A stretch of 64,000 nucleotides of DNA from Aurelia coerulea (GCA_039566865.1 CM076945.1:7243501-7307500), one strand, 5' to 3'. Counted from the stretch's first letter, positions 45,110 through 58,430 are shown. Notes: a model not told the origin generated them from the letters alone. Numbers and translations are program-made.

Positions 45110-45882
45110 CACGTATTTTTTTAATAAGAAACTGCCCATAAGAAACTCAACTCTCAGATCGCCAAAAAATTAAGAAACTCCCGTACTGGGAGACTATAAG
45201 TTAAGAAACTATTTACTTTGATACAGAAAATCCTTGACATATTTCTACTTTACTTTCACTTGTTTCCTGTTTAGTCACTTATCTTTAATTCTACCGTTGG
45301 ACTTTTCAAAATTTTTGAATATTTTTCAAAATTTTGGCATATCTTACATTTCAACTCATTTGAGGGTGTGACGACATCAAATTTCTATATCATAAACCAG
45401 AAAAGTGACAGACTTTTGCTTGATACCATATTGTAGACATCCATAAACTATGAATTTCTTCGAAATTATTTCATGTTGCTTCAAACAATTTAGAAATTAC
45501 GATGGTTTTAAGTTTTTTTGAAAATTTTTCTTTAATTCTTGAAAAAGTAAAGAAACATTCTAATTCTGAAAATATTGAAGTTTTCAGAAAAGTTCAACGG
45601 TAGAATTATAGAGAACAAGCCAAAGTTTCTTTGAAATCTTTCAGTTCAAAGAAATAGGTCACTGAAATTTACACCAGCCTTTTTAAAGATTTGGAGCCTA
45701 TGCTAAGAAAGGCTAAGAAACATAGTTTTGAAATGCTCACGAGGGCACAAGTAGTGAACATGAAGATTGTAATGGAACCTCTAAGAAACTCGTAAGAAAC
45801 TCAGAGTACTCAAAATCTGATAATTTTAAGAAACTTTCAGTACTGGCCCAAATTCTTTGTTTCTTATAAAGAAAAATACGTG
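45110..45882. mobile_element. AAGAAAC-rich mariner-type MITE, copy 3, with nested insert
   Basis: The ends CACGTATTTTTTTAATAAG and complement are flanked by TA (45108-45109 and 45883-45884). The outer parts match 15339-15715 closely. The centre is replaced by a copy of the TTCTACCGTTGG element at about 45281-45704. Confidence 0.75.
45281..45704. mobile_element. TTCTACCGTTGG MITE, nested copy
   Basis: It contains TAATTCTACCGTTGGACTTT, the inverted GTTCAACGGTAGAATTATAG, and the outer right end AAAGATTTGGAGCCTATGCT, as in 52158-52645 and 60022-60501. The left outer arm is missing. Confidence 0.65.
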
Positions 45883-47446
45883 TATGAAAAATAAGATTTT
45901 ATGCTTTTGGATATTATTTCAATTCTCAGACACTACATCATACAATCCATGGTTAACTAAACTACAATATATCAAAATTTAAACTAATATAACAAACAAC
46001 CTTAAAAAGAGAAGTAAAATCTAAAGGAATGCTGAATTCGCAAGAAATTCTCTGAAGGATTCACTCGCTGTTAGCTCCCAAGGTGAAGGGACACTTGTAA
46101 ACATTTGAACGAAGATGCTCATTTCCTTTCTTTAGGCCACAGGTCTTTATATTTAGTTGCTGAAAATTTGGGTTTTTCTGGGGTCTAACACTATGTCCCA
46201 AAAAATACTCCTGTTTGAAAAATCACCATAATTTGACGACATGGCCAATCTTTAAATTTCGTTTTTTGGCAGGTAGATCAAAGACCAAATTGTGATATCT
46301 AAATATGTCATATCCATTTGCAGTGCCTTTAAAAGTGTTTAGCTCCGAAGCAACTTCATTCCACAGCTTGCAGCGTATCCACTGAGAACGGGGGTCGTGC
46401 TTTCGTTTTCTTTCCCAAAATTACCAGGTTTGGACGCTCGATCCAAGCTAGCAAGTAAAAGGGTTTATTGTCATTTAAAGATGATAAAATGTTTATTTTA
46501 TTACTTAAAAAACCAGTTGGTATTGTAAAGTAATGACTTGCTGAAAAACTTTACAGACCTCATTCGGAGCTATACTCTCCACGCAACATTAGAAGTCTTG
46601 CCAATGAGCCAAAATTTCGAAATTTCCCTTTATCCTAATATTTCCCTTCAAGTCTTCAATTATCGTTGACGTTATTTTCTGAAATTTATAACAAGACTAG
46701 AAAGCTTGACATGCAGAAAGAAATTAATCTGGTAATCATCACTGCTCTTCGTAGCCGCGGGGGGGGGGGGGGTTCTTGGCCAAAATTTGGGTAGGGGTCT
46801 GCCACGAGCATATTCAAAATGGTACCGTTGGCTAGACTAATTATTACCATTTCCTGGACCGATATTATCAAATTTGTACCAAATATGAAATCATGACCGT
46901 TCGGTAGACCAATATGGTCAAAAATGATAACCTTGGCTAGACCGTCGAAGGCCAAAATTGCAAAAAAGTATACCCTTGGCTAGACTAGAAGTCCGAAAAG
47001 GTATACCCTTGCTCGCGGCAATTCCCCAGGTAACTTTACTATGGAAGAACCCCCCCCCGTGCTTCGCAGGAACCAGACAACCCAAAAAGAGAGCTACATC
47101 TGCCAACTTCAAACCAATTAACATGTTAGCTTTACCTTGAAAAATGATTTTGGTGATTCATGTTATCCATTGCATTGACATGATCTTGTTTGGATATTTC
47201 TTTGCAATTGTTCTGTTTTTATCTTGTGTCCAATGAACTAAACAAGACCATATCCACATAACAAGTCACATGACCAATTAAAAATTGCAAGCATACAATA
47301 TTCAGTGCTAAAATTATTTGAAATCTCACCTACAGTATATACCAAGCCAAGAAAAGTGAACCATTTTAGCATGCCAATGGTTTAATGTTGAAAGAAAGCC
47401 TTCCAGGCAGCTTGTGTGAGCATCACATGATAGCGTCTGTATATAT
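45883..47446. other. Intergenic, no gene recognised
   Basis: AT-rich spacer with a poly-G tract near 46760-46772 and imperfect short repeats built on CCTTGGCTAGAC (46825-46985). No supported exon. Confidence 0.5.
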
Positions 47447-47452
47447 TTTATT
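47447..47452 (-). terminator. Possible poly(A) signal of the THAP gene
   Basis: AATAAA on the minus strand, about 54 bases after the exon 6 stop codon at 47506. Confidence 0.45.
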
Positions 47453-47505
47453 GTTGTTGTGTTGCAAAGGATCTTGTATACAAAATATCAAAAATTTGAA
47501 ATATA

Positions 47506-50500
47506 TTACAAAAGGATTTTACCAAATAACGGACTGTAGCTAAAATTCCACCAAAGTTTGAATGTTATATTTTCTTCTACCGCAACCAGTGTCAGGCATA
47601 AACCTACAAAATAGGGGGAAACATTACATACCAATTTGAATCCATTCACTTGGTTCAATATCACCAGGTGCACACTCTTGGTACAACTGATCTGGATGCT
47701 CGCCGTGCTGTTTTGCAATATGACGCATTAAAGATTTCCACTTTGCAACAATCAACTCGCTGAAGCCTTGCTTTGTAGAAAGGGCACACCAGTAAAGATG
47801 CTTGCGAATTCCCTTCAGCCAGAATTTCAGTGCTTCAGAGCCTTTTTCCTTGCTTACTTTCAAGATATTCTTCGTGAGACTTTTGCAGACATGCCACAAA
47901 TCATTGTAACGGGAGGTTTCAGGATGTGATTCACGAATCCACTTTGCAATGCCTTTGTGTCTATCACTTATAAATGAAGTTACTTTAAAACCAGCATCCT
48001 TTATGAACTGAAAACAACGTTTGGCTCCATCAAGTTCCATTGTGTTGCTTGACCCCGATTCATTTGCCTTGAAATGAAAATTTTTATTTGTGAATATCCT
48101 TAAATTCTTAATCTATATTCTAATGCATATTGGTCATAGGGCATTGTCCTTTGATGTTTCCAGCAATTAAAGGAGGGGAGGGGACAGTAATATATTGCAA
48201 CAAAAAAGTGTTTTTTTTTGCAGACAGAAGGGAAGAAAAGTCTGAAAATCAACATTTTTGGAGACTTTCATAAAAGTATTGCCTCTATGTATATCATACA
48301 TTTAGGTTATCATGCAACACAGAGCATGAAAATCCTTTTTGACATATAGAACATCCCAAAACCATCTGAAATTATGTGCATGAGACAATAAATGCTACTA
48401 CCACCTTTAGCCTGATAGCCTCTCATGTTTGGTTTACATTATGACATTCAACAAATGATACAGCCTGTCTGGCATGCTTCACCTTTACCTGATAAATCCT
48501 CCAAATCTGTTTTCAGTTAAAATTGGCAAACTCATTTTCTAATTGTGCATTTGTGACACCTTTCAACTTTTCAAGAAGCGATGAGCGATAACTTTCCCAA
48601 TGATGAAGCACAGAGGGGAAGAGGAACTTTTTCTGGTGATAAAAGAAGGTTCGCACAGATATGGCTGACAGGCCCATATGTCTAAACATCAGCAAAACCT
48701 GGCTTATTCTCACACCCGACGTTAAAATGCCAAAACTCATCATCACATTGCCAGCAGGATATTTTCCAAATAGCGATGGCTGACTTTTCCATTGGAACTT
48801 TCTTCCACACTCCCTACATTTCTGCACCACAGTTGCCATTGTTCCAATGCGATGCACCTCAACAGAAGGATTTTCAGCTTTGCATCGAAAGCAAAACATT
48901 CTGAAAATTCCCGTCAACATGCTATAAAAAACCACAAACTTGGGCTCTTCGGCAATTCTTGTCCCAGGTTTAACGCTGAAAAGTAAGGATACCTTGTAAG
49001 ACTCTAATGAAAAAGGGAGGGAGGCGAATACTTTTGCTTGCAATTTTTTGGCTAACGCTGCATCTTTTCAAACAGTAGTGGACATTTTGTCAGGTATTGG
49101 GGGCGTGAAGCTATTGTTTCAGTTACAAGCATCGCTTATTTCTATTGTTTCCAAGCAAAAGATATTAATACCAGCCAAAATTTGGGGGAACCCCATTGCC
49201 CCCACCCAGTGTCCATCACTGTTTCTAAAATCTCAATAACAATATTTTCTATCGTGTTATAACTACTGTACTTCCTAATCAGCCACATTTTGGAGATTAG
49301 GGTGCGAAAGACATAGACTGGTGTAAGTTTGCTTTGGGTTTGACCAAACTGCATAATGGGAAGATTGGTGCGTTTACTGCAGTTCTTTCCGTCAATTTCA
49401 ATTTTTAGTTTCTGAATAAATTATTTTACCTCACAAGGTTTCTTGAGACAGACTGATTTCCATCATCTTCACTGTCTGAAGAGTCGGCCGAGTCTTCCAA
49501 TGATGCCCAGTCTTCATCCTCCTCATTTTCCAACGTCAAGTCTTGGCTAACGTGAATTTCATCTGGCCCTATATCATCTGAACTAAGGCCACTGGCATCC
49601 ATGTCTTCAGGCAGATCATCATTATTCGTAAGCTTACAAGAAGAGATGGATAGACTATCAAACACTTTTGATGTACAGTATGTAATGTTACACTGGATTT
49701 AGAATCCCTATACCATGATAATACAAAGGCACATACAGGATGCAGAAAAACCACCGGTCAGAAGGTTGCACAGTGTGTAAAAATAGCCCAATAGGTAATG
49801 AAGTTGATTTGATGCCACCATGTCATCAACAAGGTCTGTAATTCAGTAAAAGATCTGAGTGAACATTCTATTTTCGGGGCAGCAATGAAAAGAAAATAGA
49901 TGAATGTGAATCACAGACAAAAACAGATGAATAATGTTATCAACGGCCTGTTTAAAATGATATTTCTAGCTTTAATTTTAATTCTACTTCAAATAACTGC
50001 ACTGCTTTATTTGTCATTCCACTTCTTTTGGTTGGATCTTACTTCCATTTATGATTTGATGTGACCAGTGTCAGACCAAATCAAACAGCTGTTTCTTAGA
50101 TTAGAAGAAGCAAATACCTGTTCAATTTCTGCATACAGCTCTGCCCTTTTCTTTTTCAAACTGCTCACTCTTTTTTGAAGCTGAACAATCTTAGCTTTAT
50201 GCAACTGGCAATTTTCACAGTCATTGGTCTGAACTACTACGTCCTGGCCTTCTCGATTTGCCACTGAATCCTCCTCTAACTCATCGTCAATTTGTGCATT
50301 TGTTTCGGTAGTTGTCGAAGGTATTATGGCACTTCGAACAATCTGAAAAAAAAGGGTACATGAGATTTAAATTAAATAAAAACCCAAAACAAATTAGTTC
50401 TACGATCAACATCATTCCAGTTGATGAGTAAAGAACAACGAAACGGGAAGTGGCCTAAAAATGGCCTAATTCATTGCTCACCTGTCTACGATCACGATCG

Positions 50501-50856
50501 GAAATTTCCTCGGTAGTCTTCGGAGCTTCGTTGGCAAGATAAACTGTAGGTACAGCATCAGGTTTAAGATAAATCTTCATCCCAAGTTGTAGAGCAATGT
50601 CTCTTCGCATTGTAAAACAAGACTCCTCGAAGTGACTCCCACACAAAATTGATGTCTTCGAAGCGCTCCAGCCTGGTCGATAACGTCGGACAAACTGTAC
50701 CCATTTCTGGTGTCTCGATTTATCTTTCTCTTTATCGGGGAATATGTGAACTGAAATTCCTTCAGAGTACTGGCTATTTCCACAGCTGACCAAGTTGGGG
50801 CCACCAGCAACACAGCGCTTTCCTCCGCGATTCTTTTTCTCAACGTTACTCGCCAT
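47506..50856 (-). CDS. THAP-domain, transposase-derived protein, apparently incomplete core
   Basis: Exons: 50856-50482 (THAP), 50342-50118 (coiled coil), 49692-49430 (acidic), 48975 to about 48513 (zinc-ribbon-like), 48067-47632 (transposase-like core) and 47603-47506. Exons 1 to 4 and 5 to 6 join in phase. The first 110 residues form a variant THAP zinc finger (RCVAGGPNLVSC, W in QKWVQF, CGSHF, then the AVPT box). Exon 4 has CFRC and CREC pairs. Exon 5 has TMELDGAKRCFQFI, SDRHKGIAKW and NDLWHVCKS, seen in a widespread invertebrate and fish family of THAP proteins with an RNase-H-like transposase core. The join from exon 4 to 5 is unresolved: exon 4 runs to an in-frame stop, and the first-Asp segment is not found between them. 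Probable DNA-binding nuclear protein. It may be a domesticated or decaying transposase gene. Confidence 0.65.
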
Positions 50857-51408
50857 GTTGAATTTGGGTTTGTTGTGATAAGTTAGGTTAGGATAGCGTG
50901 TGCTATTGTCTTATTGCGTTCTACTTCATACGTCATCGGGCAACAAGCAAAATTCGCACGCGATCGACCAAAATCTCCAACTTTGAGGTGCAATAAAAAA
51001 CCTTTTACTCATCTGATTTAAAATCGGTTTTCAGCATTATAACTGATTTAAGTATCTGCTGATGACGTCATTTTGTTTGTAAATTACTACCATAATATAT
51101 GGAAATATAGCTGTATCTGATCTGTGAAAGATTACAGTTGTAGGAGACATTCAAAGTACTCACTCTGAATAAATGTCATAGAAATTGTCTCATGATTGAT
51201 ATGATATTTAGAAAGACATTTCAACTGAAGAAAAGTTATTTGAATCGATTTCCCTTTGGAAACATAGTCAACCTTGTATACTTACTTGCTTTACTTTTTG
51301 CAAACAAAATGACATCGTCAGCAAATCATACAAAACAGTGGATAACTCAAAAATGAAACAAGGTATCGAAAGATTTTAAACGACATACTTGATTAATCAA
51401 CAGTGCTA

Positions 51409-51414
51409 TTTATT
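51409..51414 (-). terminator. Possible poly(A) signal of the NK3-like gene
   Basis: AATAAA on the minus strand about 130 bases past the stop codon at 51547. Confidence 0.5.
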
Positions 51415-51546
51415 TGCATCAATAAACATTTTCGCTTCAGATCACCTTTAACAAATGATGAATTGCACCGTTTTTGCCGCATGAATGTTCTAACAGTGGA
51501 TAAGCTTTTGCGTCTAAAAATACTGCAACTCTAGCCAATATAAAAC

Positions 51547-51929
51547 TCAATCACTATTCAGGTTAAACCTCCGGTATCTTTCTGGTACAAGATCAAAATT
51601 CATTGGCGCTGTAGGATATTCACGGGTGTATTTTTGATGATAAAAAGCGTAAAGTTGTTCAGCTGATTTCATAATTAGCTTCCTCTTTGTTTTGTATCTT
51701 CGATTTTGAAACCAAATTTTCACTTGCTGCTCTGACAGTTTCAGTGCTTTTGAAAGTTCTGCTCGCTCCGGTGCGGATAGATATTTCTGTCGGTCAAAGA
51801 TTCTTTCCAGTTCATAAACTTGTCCGGCTGAAAATGCTGCCCGGATACGCTTCTTCTTCTTTGTGTCTGGTGATTCTGTATCCGATTGACTTGCTTCGTC
51901 CGGGCTTGTATGCAATGATTCATCTGAAA
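51547..51929 (-). CDS. NK3/bagpipe-like homeobox gene, exon 2 (homeodomain)
   Basis: This exon encodes residues 163-289. The homeodomain spans about residues 188-247, starting KKRIRAAFS and ending with the recognition helix [17 protein letters not shown]. The invariant W48, F49, N51 and R53 are present, and Tyr54 is the NK-class hallmark. The overall pattern (RAAF at 5-8, [16 protein letters not shown]) is closest to NK3/bagpipe among families I know, although NK2 also has Tyr54. The acceptor CTTCAG before TTTCAG at 51929 is in phase with the donor of exon 1. A second AG six bases further is also in phase. The protein should be a sequence-specific nuclear transcription factor. Confidence 0.88.
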
Positions 51930-52157
51930 CTGAAGAAAAACGAAATTAAATTTTCAACGAACGAAAATCTTCAAAGTTAGAGAGAGCAGCATTAATCAAT
52001 GGACATAAGCTTTCCCACGACAGGAAGTTGATTTCTTAGAAATTCAATACAAATGTTGCTAGAAGCAACCAAGCAAACATAATCACCCTGCCGCAAGAGT
52101 AAACTCGATGCTTCGAGATATTTGGGGATTTTGCTAATCGCAGAGCAAGTCTGTACC

Positions 52158-52645
52158 AGCATAGATTCCAAATCTTTAACTCGACGTAAAAAAAAGTGGA
52201 TGTAAAATTCTATGGTCTTTTTCTTCTGATAAAGGCTTGAAAGAAACTTGAGATACTTATCTATAATTCTACCGTTGGACTTTTCAGAAGTTTTGAATAT
52301 TTTTCAAAATTACAGCGTATCTTACATTTCAACTCATTTGAGGATGTGAAGTTATCAAATTTCCAAATAATATACTAGAAGAGTGACAGACGTTTGCTTG
52401 ATACCATATTTTAGACATCCATAAACTATGATTTTCTTCCAAATTATTTCATGTTGCGTCAAACAATTTAGAAAATGCGATGTTTTTGAGTTTTTTGAAA
52501 ATCTGCCTTGAATCCTTAAAGATTTCAGAAAAGTCCAATGGTAGAATTATAGAGAAATAGCTAAAGTTTCTTTGAATTCAACCAGTTCAAAGAAATAGCT
52601 CATTGAATTATACTCTAGCCTTTTTAAAGATTTGGAACATATGCT
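52158..52645. mobile_element. TTCTACCGTTGG MITE, copy 2
   Basis: The outer ends AGCATAGATTCCAAATCTTT and, inverted, AGCATATGTTCCAAATCTTT enclose an inner inverted pair TATAATTCTACCGTTGGAC / ...CCAATGGTAGAATTATAG. Non-coding. Confidence 0.7.
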
Positions 52646-52904
52646 GTTTGTACCGGGTGGGTTAAAACAAAGTTACAGCGTTTCTAAGCCTGTAGTTTTC
52701 CAGCTATTCATCAAATTCTTTAAAACTGATTACCTGTGTGTGGGCAACATGTCAACTTCAATGATGAATTTAGTTGGTATCAATAGTTTGTGCTACTCCC
52801 TAGTTATGAGCGGTTTTATAGAATTGGTTGATTTCAGTATGCTTTAAAACAGCCTAAAATTCTTGATAAAGTTTGCTAAAAATTCAGCATGATGACACTG
52901 AAAA

Positions 52905-53270
52905 CTATTTGAAAAACATAAATGGCAAAAGTGCTTGGTCAGTTGTGGGTGACGAGACACGTTCGTACTTGACAGTATTTCGATGCCAAGTCAGTGCAGT
53001 TGCACAGAACTCAAGAATGAATGAATATCAAACTTGCTTGGTCCGTAGAGGGCGACGGGACATATCATTATTTGATAGGACTTCGACAATAGCCAGTTAC
53101 ACAGAACTCAAGAATGAATGAATATCAAATGTGCTTGGTCCATTGTGGGCGACAGGATGCGTCCTTATTTGAAAATACTTCAGCGCTAAACCAGAACTTG
53201 AGAATGAATGAATATCAAATGTGCTTGGTCCATTGTGGGCGACAGGTTGAGAATGAATGAATACGAATTA
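52905..53270 (+). repeat. Short minisatellite, 3-4 imperfect units
   Basis: Units of roughly 70-110 bp share AAGAATGAATGAATATCAAA, TGCTTGGTCC and GGGCGACGGGAC-like words. Confidence 0.65.
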
Positions 53271-53576
53271 TGCTTAGCCTGGCGACTGCTGCTATATTGA
53301 GAAGGGATCACCAAATCAAAACTAATAAAAAGCTATATGTATTTCTTATGCATATAATGAATAAACATAGATCATCCAGAAGTCCAGAAATGTTGCATCG
53401 TATTGTTAACAAACAAAGCGCAAGGCCAAACAGCTTATCAAAGATCTAGCCAATGAAATCCTTCGGAGTAAAAGCTGATCCTGTTATAAATGTTACTCAA
53501 TCCCCTATCAAGTGTGCGTCTCCTCTCCAGTCACATGTTTTTAGATGTCCTTCGATTCTATGAAAAGAAAATGCAG

Positions 53577-53605
53577 CGAGAGCGAGAGCGAGAGCGAGAG
53601 CGAGC
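53577..53605 (+). repeat. Microsatellite (GAGAGC)n
   Basis: About five GAGAGC-type units. The apparent Arg/Glu-rich frame across it is an artefact. Confidence 0.7.
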
Positions 53606-53961
53606 TATTGTTGTGAATTTCTCCGCCTTTAAAGACTCTTGGGCAACCGGCATGCATTGTGCCCGTTTGCTTATTTTTCTTGGATTTCATTCAATTCAAG
53701 TCCAAAGTTTAACGCACGTAAGGAGAAATATGGTCACATCTGGAGCTGCAGCGACGTGCTGCTGACGTGAGCGACTTAACAAACTATTTTCTTGCAGCAT
53801 GGAATTAGGCCACCTTGAAATACGGTTGCAATGCCAGCCGGTTGCCCGAGAGCCTGTAAGTTCCACATCATTGGAGAATATTGTAAAGGGCTTAAAGGTT
53901 ACTGTTTACTATGAAAACAGATACCTACAATCACTTAAACCCCATTCAAGCTGACATAGTT

Positions 53962-54232
53962 AAACCACGGGTGATGTGAAGATCAAATGTTGGCCTACCT
54001 TAGTTTTTGTCCGTTATATCCTAGTGTCCAATAATCAACAACTTTCGCAATGAACACAGAAGAAGAACAAATATGATGCTTTCAATTTTTAATTGATGCT
54101 AAGCACGCTTTAGTCAACAAAGGACTGGAGATTTGCTGTGAAGGTTGTTGATTATTGGACATTAGGCCATAACGGACACGGACAAAAACTAAGGTAGGAC
54201 AATATTTGATCTTCATGCCACCCGTGGTTCAA
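53962..54232. mobile_element. MITE family D, copy 2
   Basis: AACCACGGGTGATGTGAAGATC on the left pairs with GATCTTCATGCCACCCGTGG on the right. The inner arms share CCTTAGTTTTTGTCCG and CCAATAATCAACAAC in inverted orientation. Same family as 26768-27112. Confidence 0.7.
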
Positions 54233-55632
54233 CCAACTTTATCTAAACCAGGTTGGATTTTAACCAATCAAACCAACTCGATTGAGGTGACTCAGATAAT
54301 AATTTAGCATTGATAAACAAAAGGTCGTTCATGCTCATAGTATAAGTTCTGGAAAAATTATTTCAAAATCATTGAATCAAGGGTAGTCCATTAACACCTG
54401 TCAGTAGGGAGCTAAACACAGAGCATAGCTCCTTGCTTGTCAGCAAAATAATACCTCGTGCAACTACTCTGCCTAGTTTGTCCCTTGAGGTTGTTTTGGG
54501 TCTATCGTGTTTGTAGATTCCGAAAATTGATTTTATTCTTTGGAATTCTACGCCATCTGTTGTGACGTCACACTGAAAGTATATAGGAATTCAGTGGTCC
54601 AGTCGGCACTGAACTGACCCAGAAAAAGTGCCATAAAGCTTGGATTCACACATCTCGATACAGAATGTAATTGTCAACGGAATATCCAAAATCCGCTAGA
54701 ATCTGCTTTGGGTAGAAGGTTTTAGGGGAGGTTTCATTAACCGCACTCTTTGCTCCATACTTACTTGAAACTCTAAACATAGTTAAAATTTATAAAAGTT
54801 GTTCACAACATTTGATACAATGAAGAGAAAGATCTTGATGAGTAGATTCCAAAAATGTACTTGCTGCTCATGTCAGGTCAAGTTATCAAGCTGCTCATGA
54901 TAAGTTAAAGTTCTAGTCCCCCCAACTGGAAGTGTGCTTTTGATTCAATCAATAAGTACAAGGGTGGATCTCCTATCTTCTCTTTCTCTCTGTCGAATCT
55001 TTATGGAAAACCAGGAAAACCAAAGTTTGATTCTTTTAATAACAGAATTTGTTGTCAACTAAGATTCCTCTTCTGACCCATACAGTCTGACATACTTGAT
55101 TCTACAGTTCAACAGCCAAGCTTGTGGGCTTGCTCAGCTCACTATATTTATTTAACGAAATATTTCCTCATCTACATGGTTTGGCCACGAAGCGGAGGAG
55201 GGGATTTAATGATACACGATCTTTAAGCAGTTTTAATTTCGACCCTACCGAAACAAATTTAGTGGGTGTCCCAAAAAAAAATTATTGAGACCGGTAGAGA
55301 TCTACAATTTAGTTTAGTTGGTACAATTGGCATGATTTGAAAACGAAACTCTAACAAGCATGATTTGAAAAAGGAGGGCTACTGTAACACGGAGAATTTT
55401 AGTGCGGCGTCGCGTGAACAAAACTGATAAAATTTGAACAATTCTCGACGCTCTCGAGAGTAGGATGATCGATTCTTTAGGCGTTTATGAGTTCCGTTGT
55501 TGACAAAATCCAATCTCTATGTCGCAGAAATTGCAAAGAGTTTGGTACTCCCTCAAACTCTCTGCCGTTCTGAGATTTAGGTAAATTAGCTGTAAATTAG
55601 CTTTTCTGTTTCAGTCCACGGTAAATGAAAAA

Positions 55633-55657
55633 ACTGATGCTGATGATGATGATGATA

Positions 55658-55733
<76 letters not shown>

Positions 55734-55762
55734 GGACGATGATGATGATGATTATAATAATT

Positions 55763-55799
<37 letters not shown>

Positions 55800-55945
55800 C
55801 GAGGACGATGATTATGATGATAATGATTATAATAATTATGATGATGATGATTGATGATGATGATTGATGATGATGATGATGATGATGATGATAATGATTT
55901 TATTGATCATGATGATGATGATAATTATGATGATGATGGTTGTGC
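55633..55945 (+). repeat. Microsatellite (GAT)n with GAC and AAT interruptions
   Basis: About 310 bp of nearly continuous GAT triplets. The methionine-run open frame across it is not a gene. Confidence 0.9.
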
Positions 55946-57422
55946 CGATATCGTGATAACGCAGTCTTAGGCTCAGCTCACGCTCCTTCGCAACGTCTTT
56001 TTTGCATGCGTCGGATTTCGCAAATGACTACACATACAAACTACTATAAAATCAATTTTGAAACCAAGAGTTTTGAACTTAGTTTAAGAATAACAGGGGG
56101 TAACGCAAAATAAACAAATTTGTGACACAAGGACTAACAACGTCAAATAAGTAGGACGCTGCGGAGGAGCGTGGGGTTCGGCACATACTGTGCTTGACTG
56201 TATTTATCACCAAAACTTTTAACGTACTACGCTAATGTTGAATCAGCAATTAGAACCTAAAACATCATTCATCCCATAGCTGACGCAGTTCATAAATGAG
56301 ATGGGCAAATATTGCTATTAGATTGACCCGGTTATATCTACCAATGAAAAGATTAAATCCACATTAAACCAATATTTAGCCTGGATTTTGAAACAGATAT
56401 AATTTAAGGTGTCTTTCCAATCAATAAAATATATTTATAGCCCTGGATAATTCATCTTTGCATTAAGATTGAAAATTTTAAGATTTCGCATACATTCGGT
56501 AAAAAGAGCACTTAGATCAGTGTTTGCTATCAGCAATTTACTCTAACATTTATCATTTTGCCTCCTACGCTAAAAGTTTCGAATTGAATTAAAACATTCT
56601 ATTTCAAGACGAACATTTCTTCTGCTTTTTGGGACAGTTTTTGAAATGGTTGATCAAGTTTTTCGTCCAAGAAGGGTTGACCATTCTTATCACAATAAGG
56701 CAATATGAAACGTAAAGTTCCATTTGTCCAAACACTGAAAATACATTGCAGCAGCAAACGTTTGGCCACAAAAATAAGACAATATGTGATGTTTAGTAAA
56801 AAATAAAAATAAAAAGTGAACAATGAGAAGAAGAGGGACAACATCCACAGAGAGCAGACATCGAGTTGATCTTTTGCGCTTTTTTATTCAGTTATCTGCT
56901 AACTAGTTTCGCCCACTAGGGCATATTCAGGGCAACAGTAACATTTTAGTAACATTTACAGAGCTTTGAAGAGAATAGGTGTCAAGGAAAGCTGGGCATT
57001 GCCAATACGGTATGAGAAATATCTCGTTGAAAACAAACAATGATACTTGCTGGCAAATTGGGCCTAAAATATCCACACATGCTCGCCAATTGGGCCATAT
57101 CTAAATAAGTCATATAGTTATCTAATATAGTCAACAAGCGCAATCTGCTCAGGTGAAACCTAACTGTCCAACGAGAACAACTACACAGTTAATAATCTTA
57201 GCTTTAATCAAGAACAGCAGTTCCGGATAGGCTTGCGATCAACCACTGCGTGCATGCAATAACCATGAGTAACAGAGGACACTATGAGTGAATTCTACGC
57301 ACAATGTTGTTCTGTCTGTTCGTCCTCTCCTGTGAATGGAACTTTTCTTGTTATCACATATCACGAAGTACCTGATTAACGTGATAATAGGCGAACATTT
57401 CTACTCAAAACACCAACAGCTG

Positions 57423-57990
57423 TAGACTGATTACAATGAGTCCCAGTAATCGCTACTCAAAACGAGGCTATTACACCAGACCGAGACCGCTCATACTGGG
57501 ACTCATATTATTACGGCAATATTTTTGGACTGACTTTTTTCACTTTTGAACGCCCTTGTGAACGAGGCTGCTATACACAGTCATGTACAAAGTATGCAAC
57601 AAATACAACGCCATTAGAATTTCTGCTAATTCGATTGATTGATGTTGACCAACGGAAACTCGAAGCTCAAAGCAGAGTTTCAAGCAGCTTGGCCGGACAG
57701 AACAAAGTCTTACGATGAAGAATACCATGAAAACAATTGGCGACAATATCAAATCTTGTACGTAGGTATTATTTTGCTGCTTTCGCTAAGCATTAACTGA
57801 TTTATTGTGAAGTTTTCAAATCAATGTGTTTCATTTGAAACTACAAATGTTTGTGCTTTTCTGCGCCTAGGCCCTTATCGAAACGAGGCAGTAATAGTCA
57901 TTTCAAAATAATGGCGTTTGATTATGAGTCGTAGTTAGGAGCGTCCGGCAGTATTTCAATAGCGATAACTACGACCATATCATCAGTCTA
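57423..57990. mobile_element. TIR element with 9-bp TSD, same family as 18093-21412
   Basis: The ends TAGACTGATTACAATGAGTC and, inverted, TAGACTGATGATATGGTCG are flanked by CAACAGCTG on both sides (57414-57422 and 57991-57999). 568 bp, no transposase. Confidence 0.75.
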
Positions 57991-58195
57991 CAACAGCTGT
58001 AAGTTGGTTACGTTTAGGTAAAATTATCGCATGTGTCCAAGTCAGTTAGGCACTAATAATATAACAAGAACAAGAACAGCTCCTGGGGGGGGGGGGGGTC
58101 GGCAAATGACAATTTTGCAAATAAGCTTGCTTTCGTTCTTGACATTCTCAATTTTTGTCTTAAGTTGATATTTTACAAACAAGGACCTCAGGCCC

Positions 58196-58430
58196 TGCTC
58201 TAAATCGAGCATAACCACAGGTGACGGGAAAATTAGTATAATAGTAACAAGTACCTCTATTTTTAGTTTAGTGCTTGCCAAATTTGCCAATTTTGTCTGG
58301 ATTAGATTAGGCCCACCACAATGTTTGTGATACAAACAGTTCCGGTTGCCAAGCACTACAGTAAAAATAGAGGCACTTGTTACTTTATACTAATTTTTCC
58401 CCGTTACCCTGTGCCATAACCCTTTCAGTC
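58196..58430. mobile_element. Short hairpin MITE
   Basis: Arms of about 80 bp (58196-58278 and 58345-58430) are imperfect reverse complements through GCACTA...AAAATAGAGG and TTGTTACT...ATACTAATTTT. Loop about 65 bp. Confidence 0.6.

Noticed and set aside
55625..55867. 80-codon frame made almost only of methionine
   Set aside because: It is a translation of the (GAT)n microsatellite.
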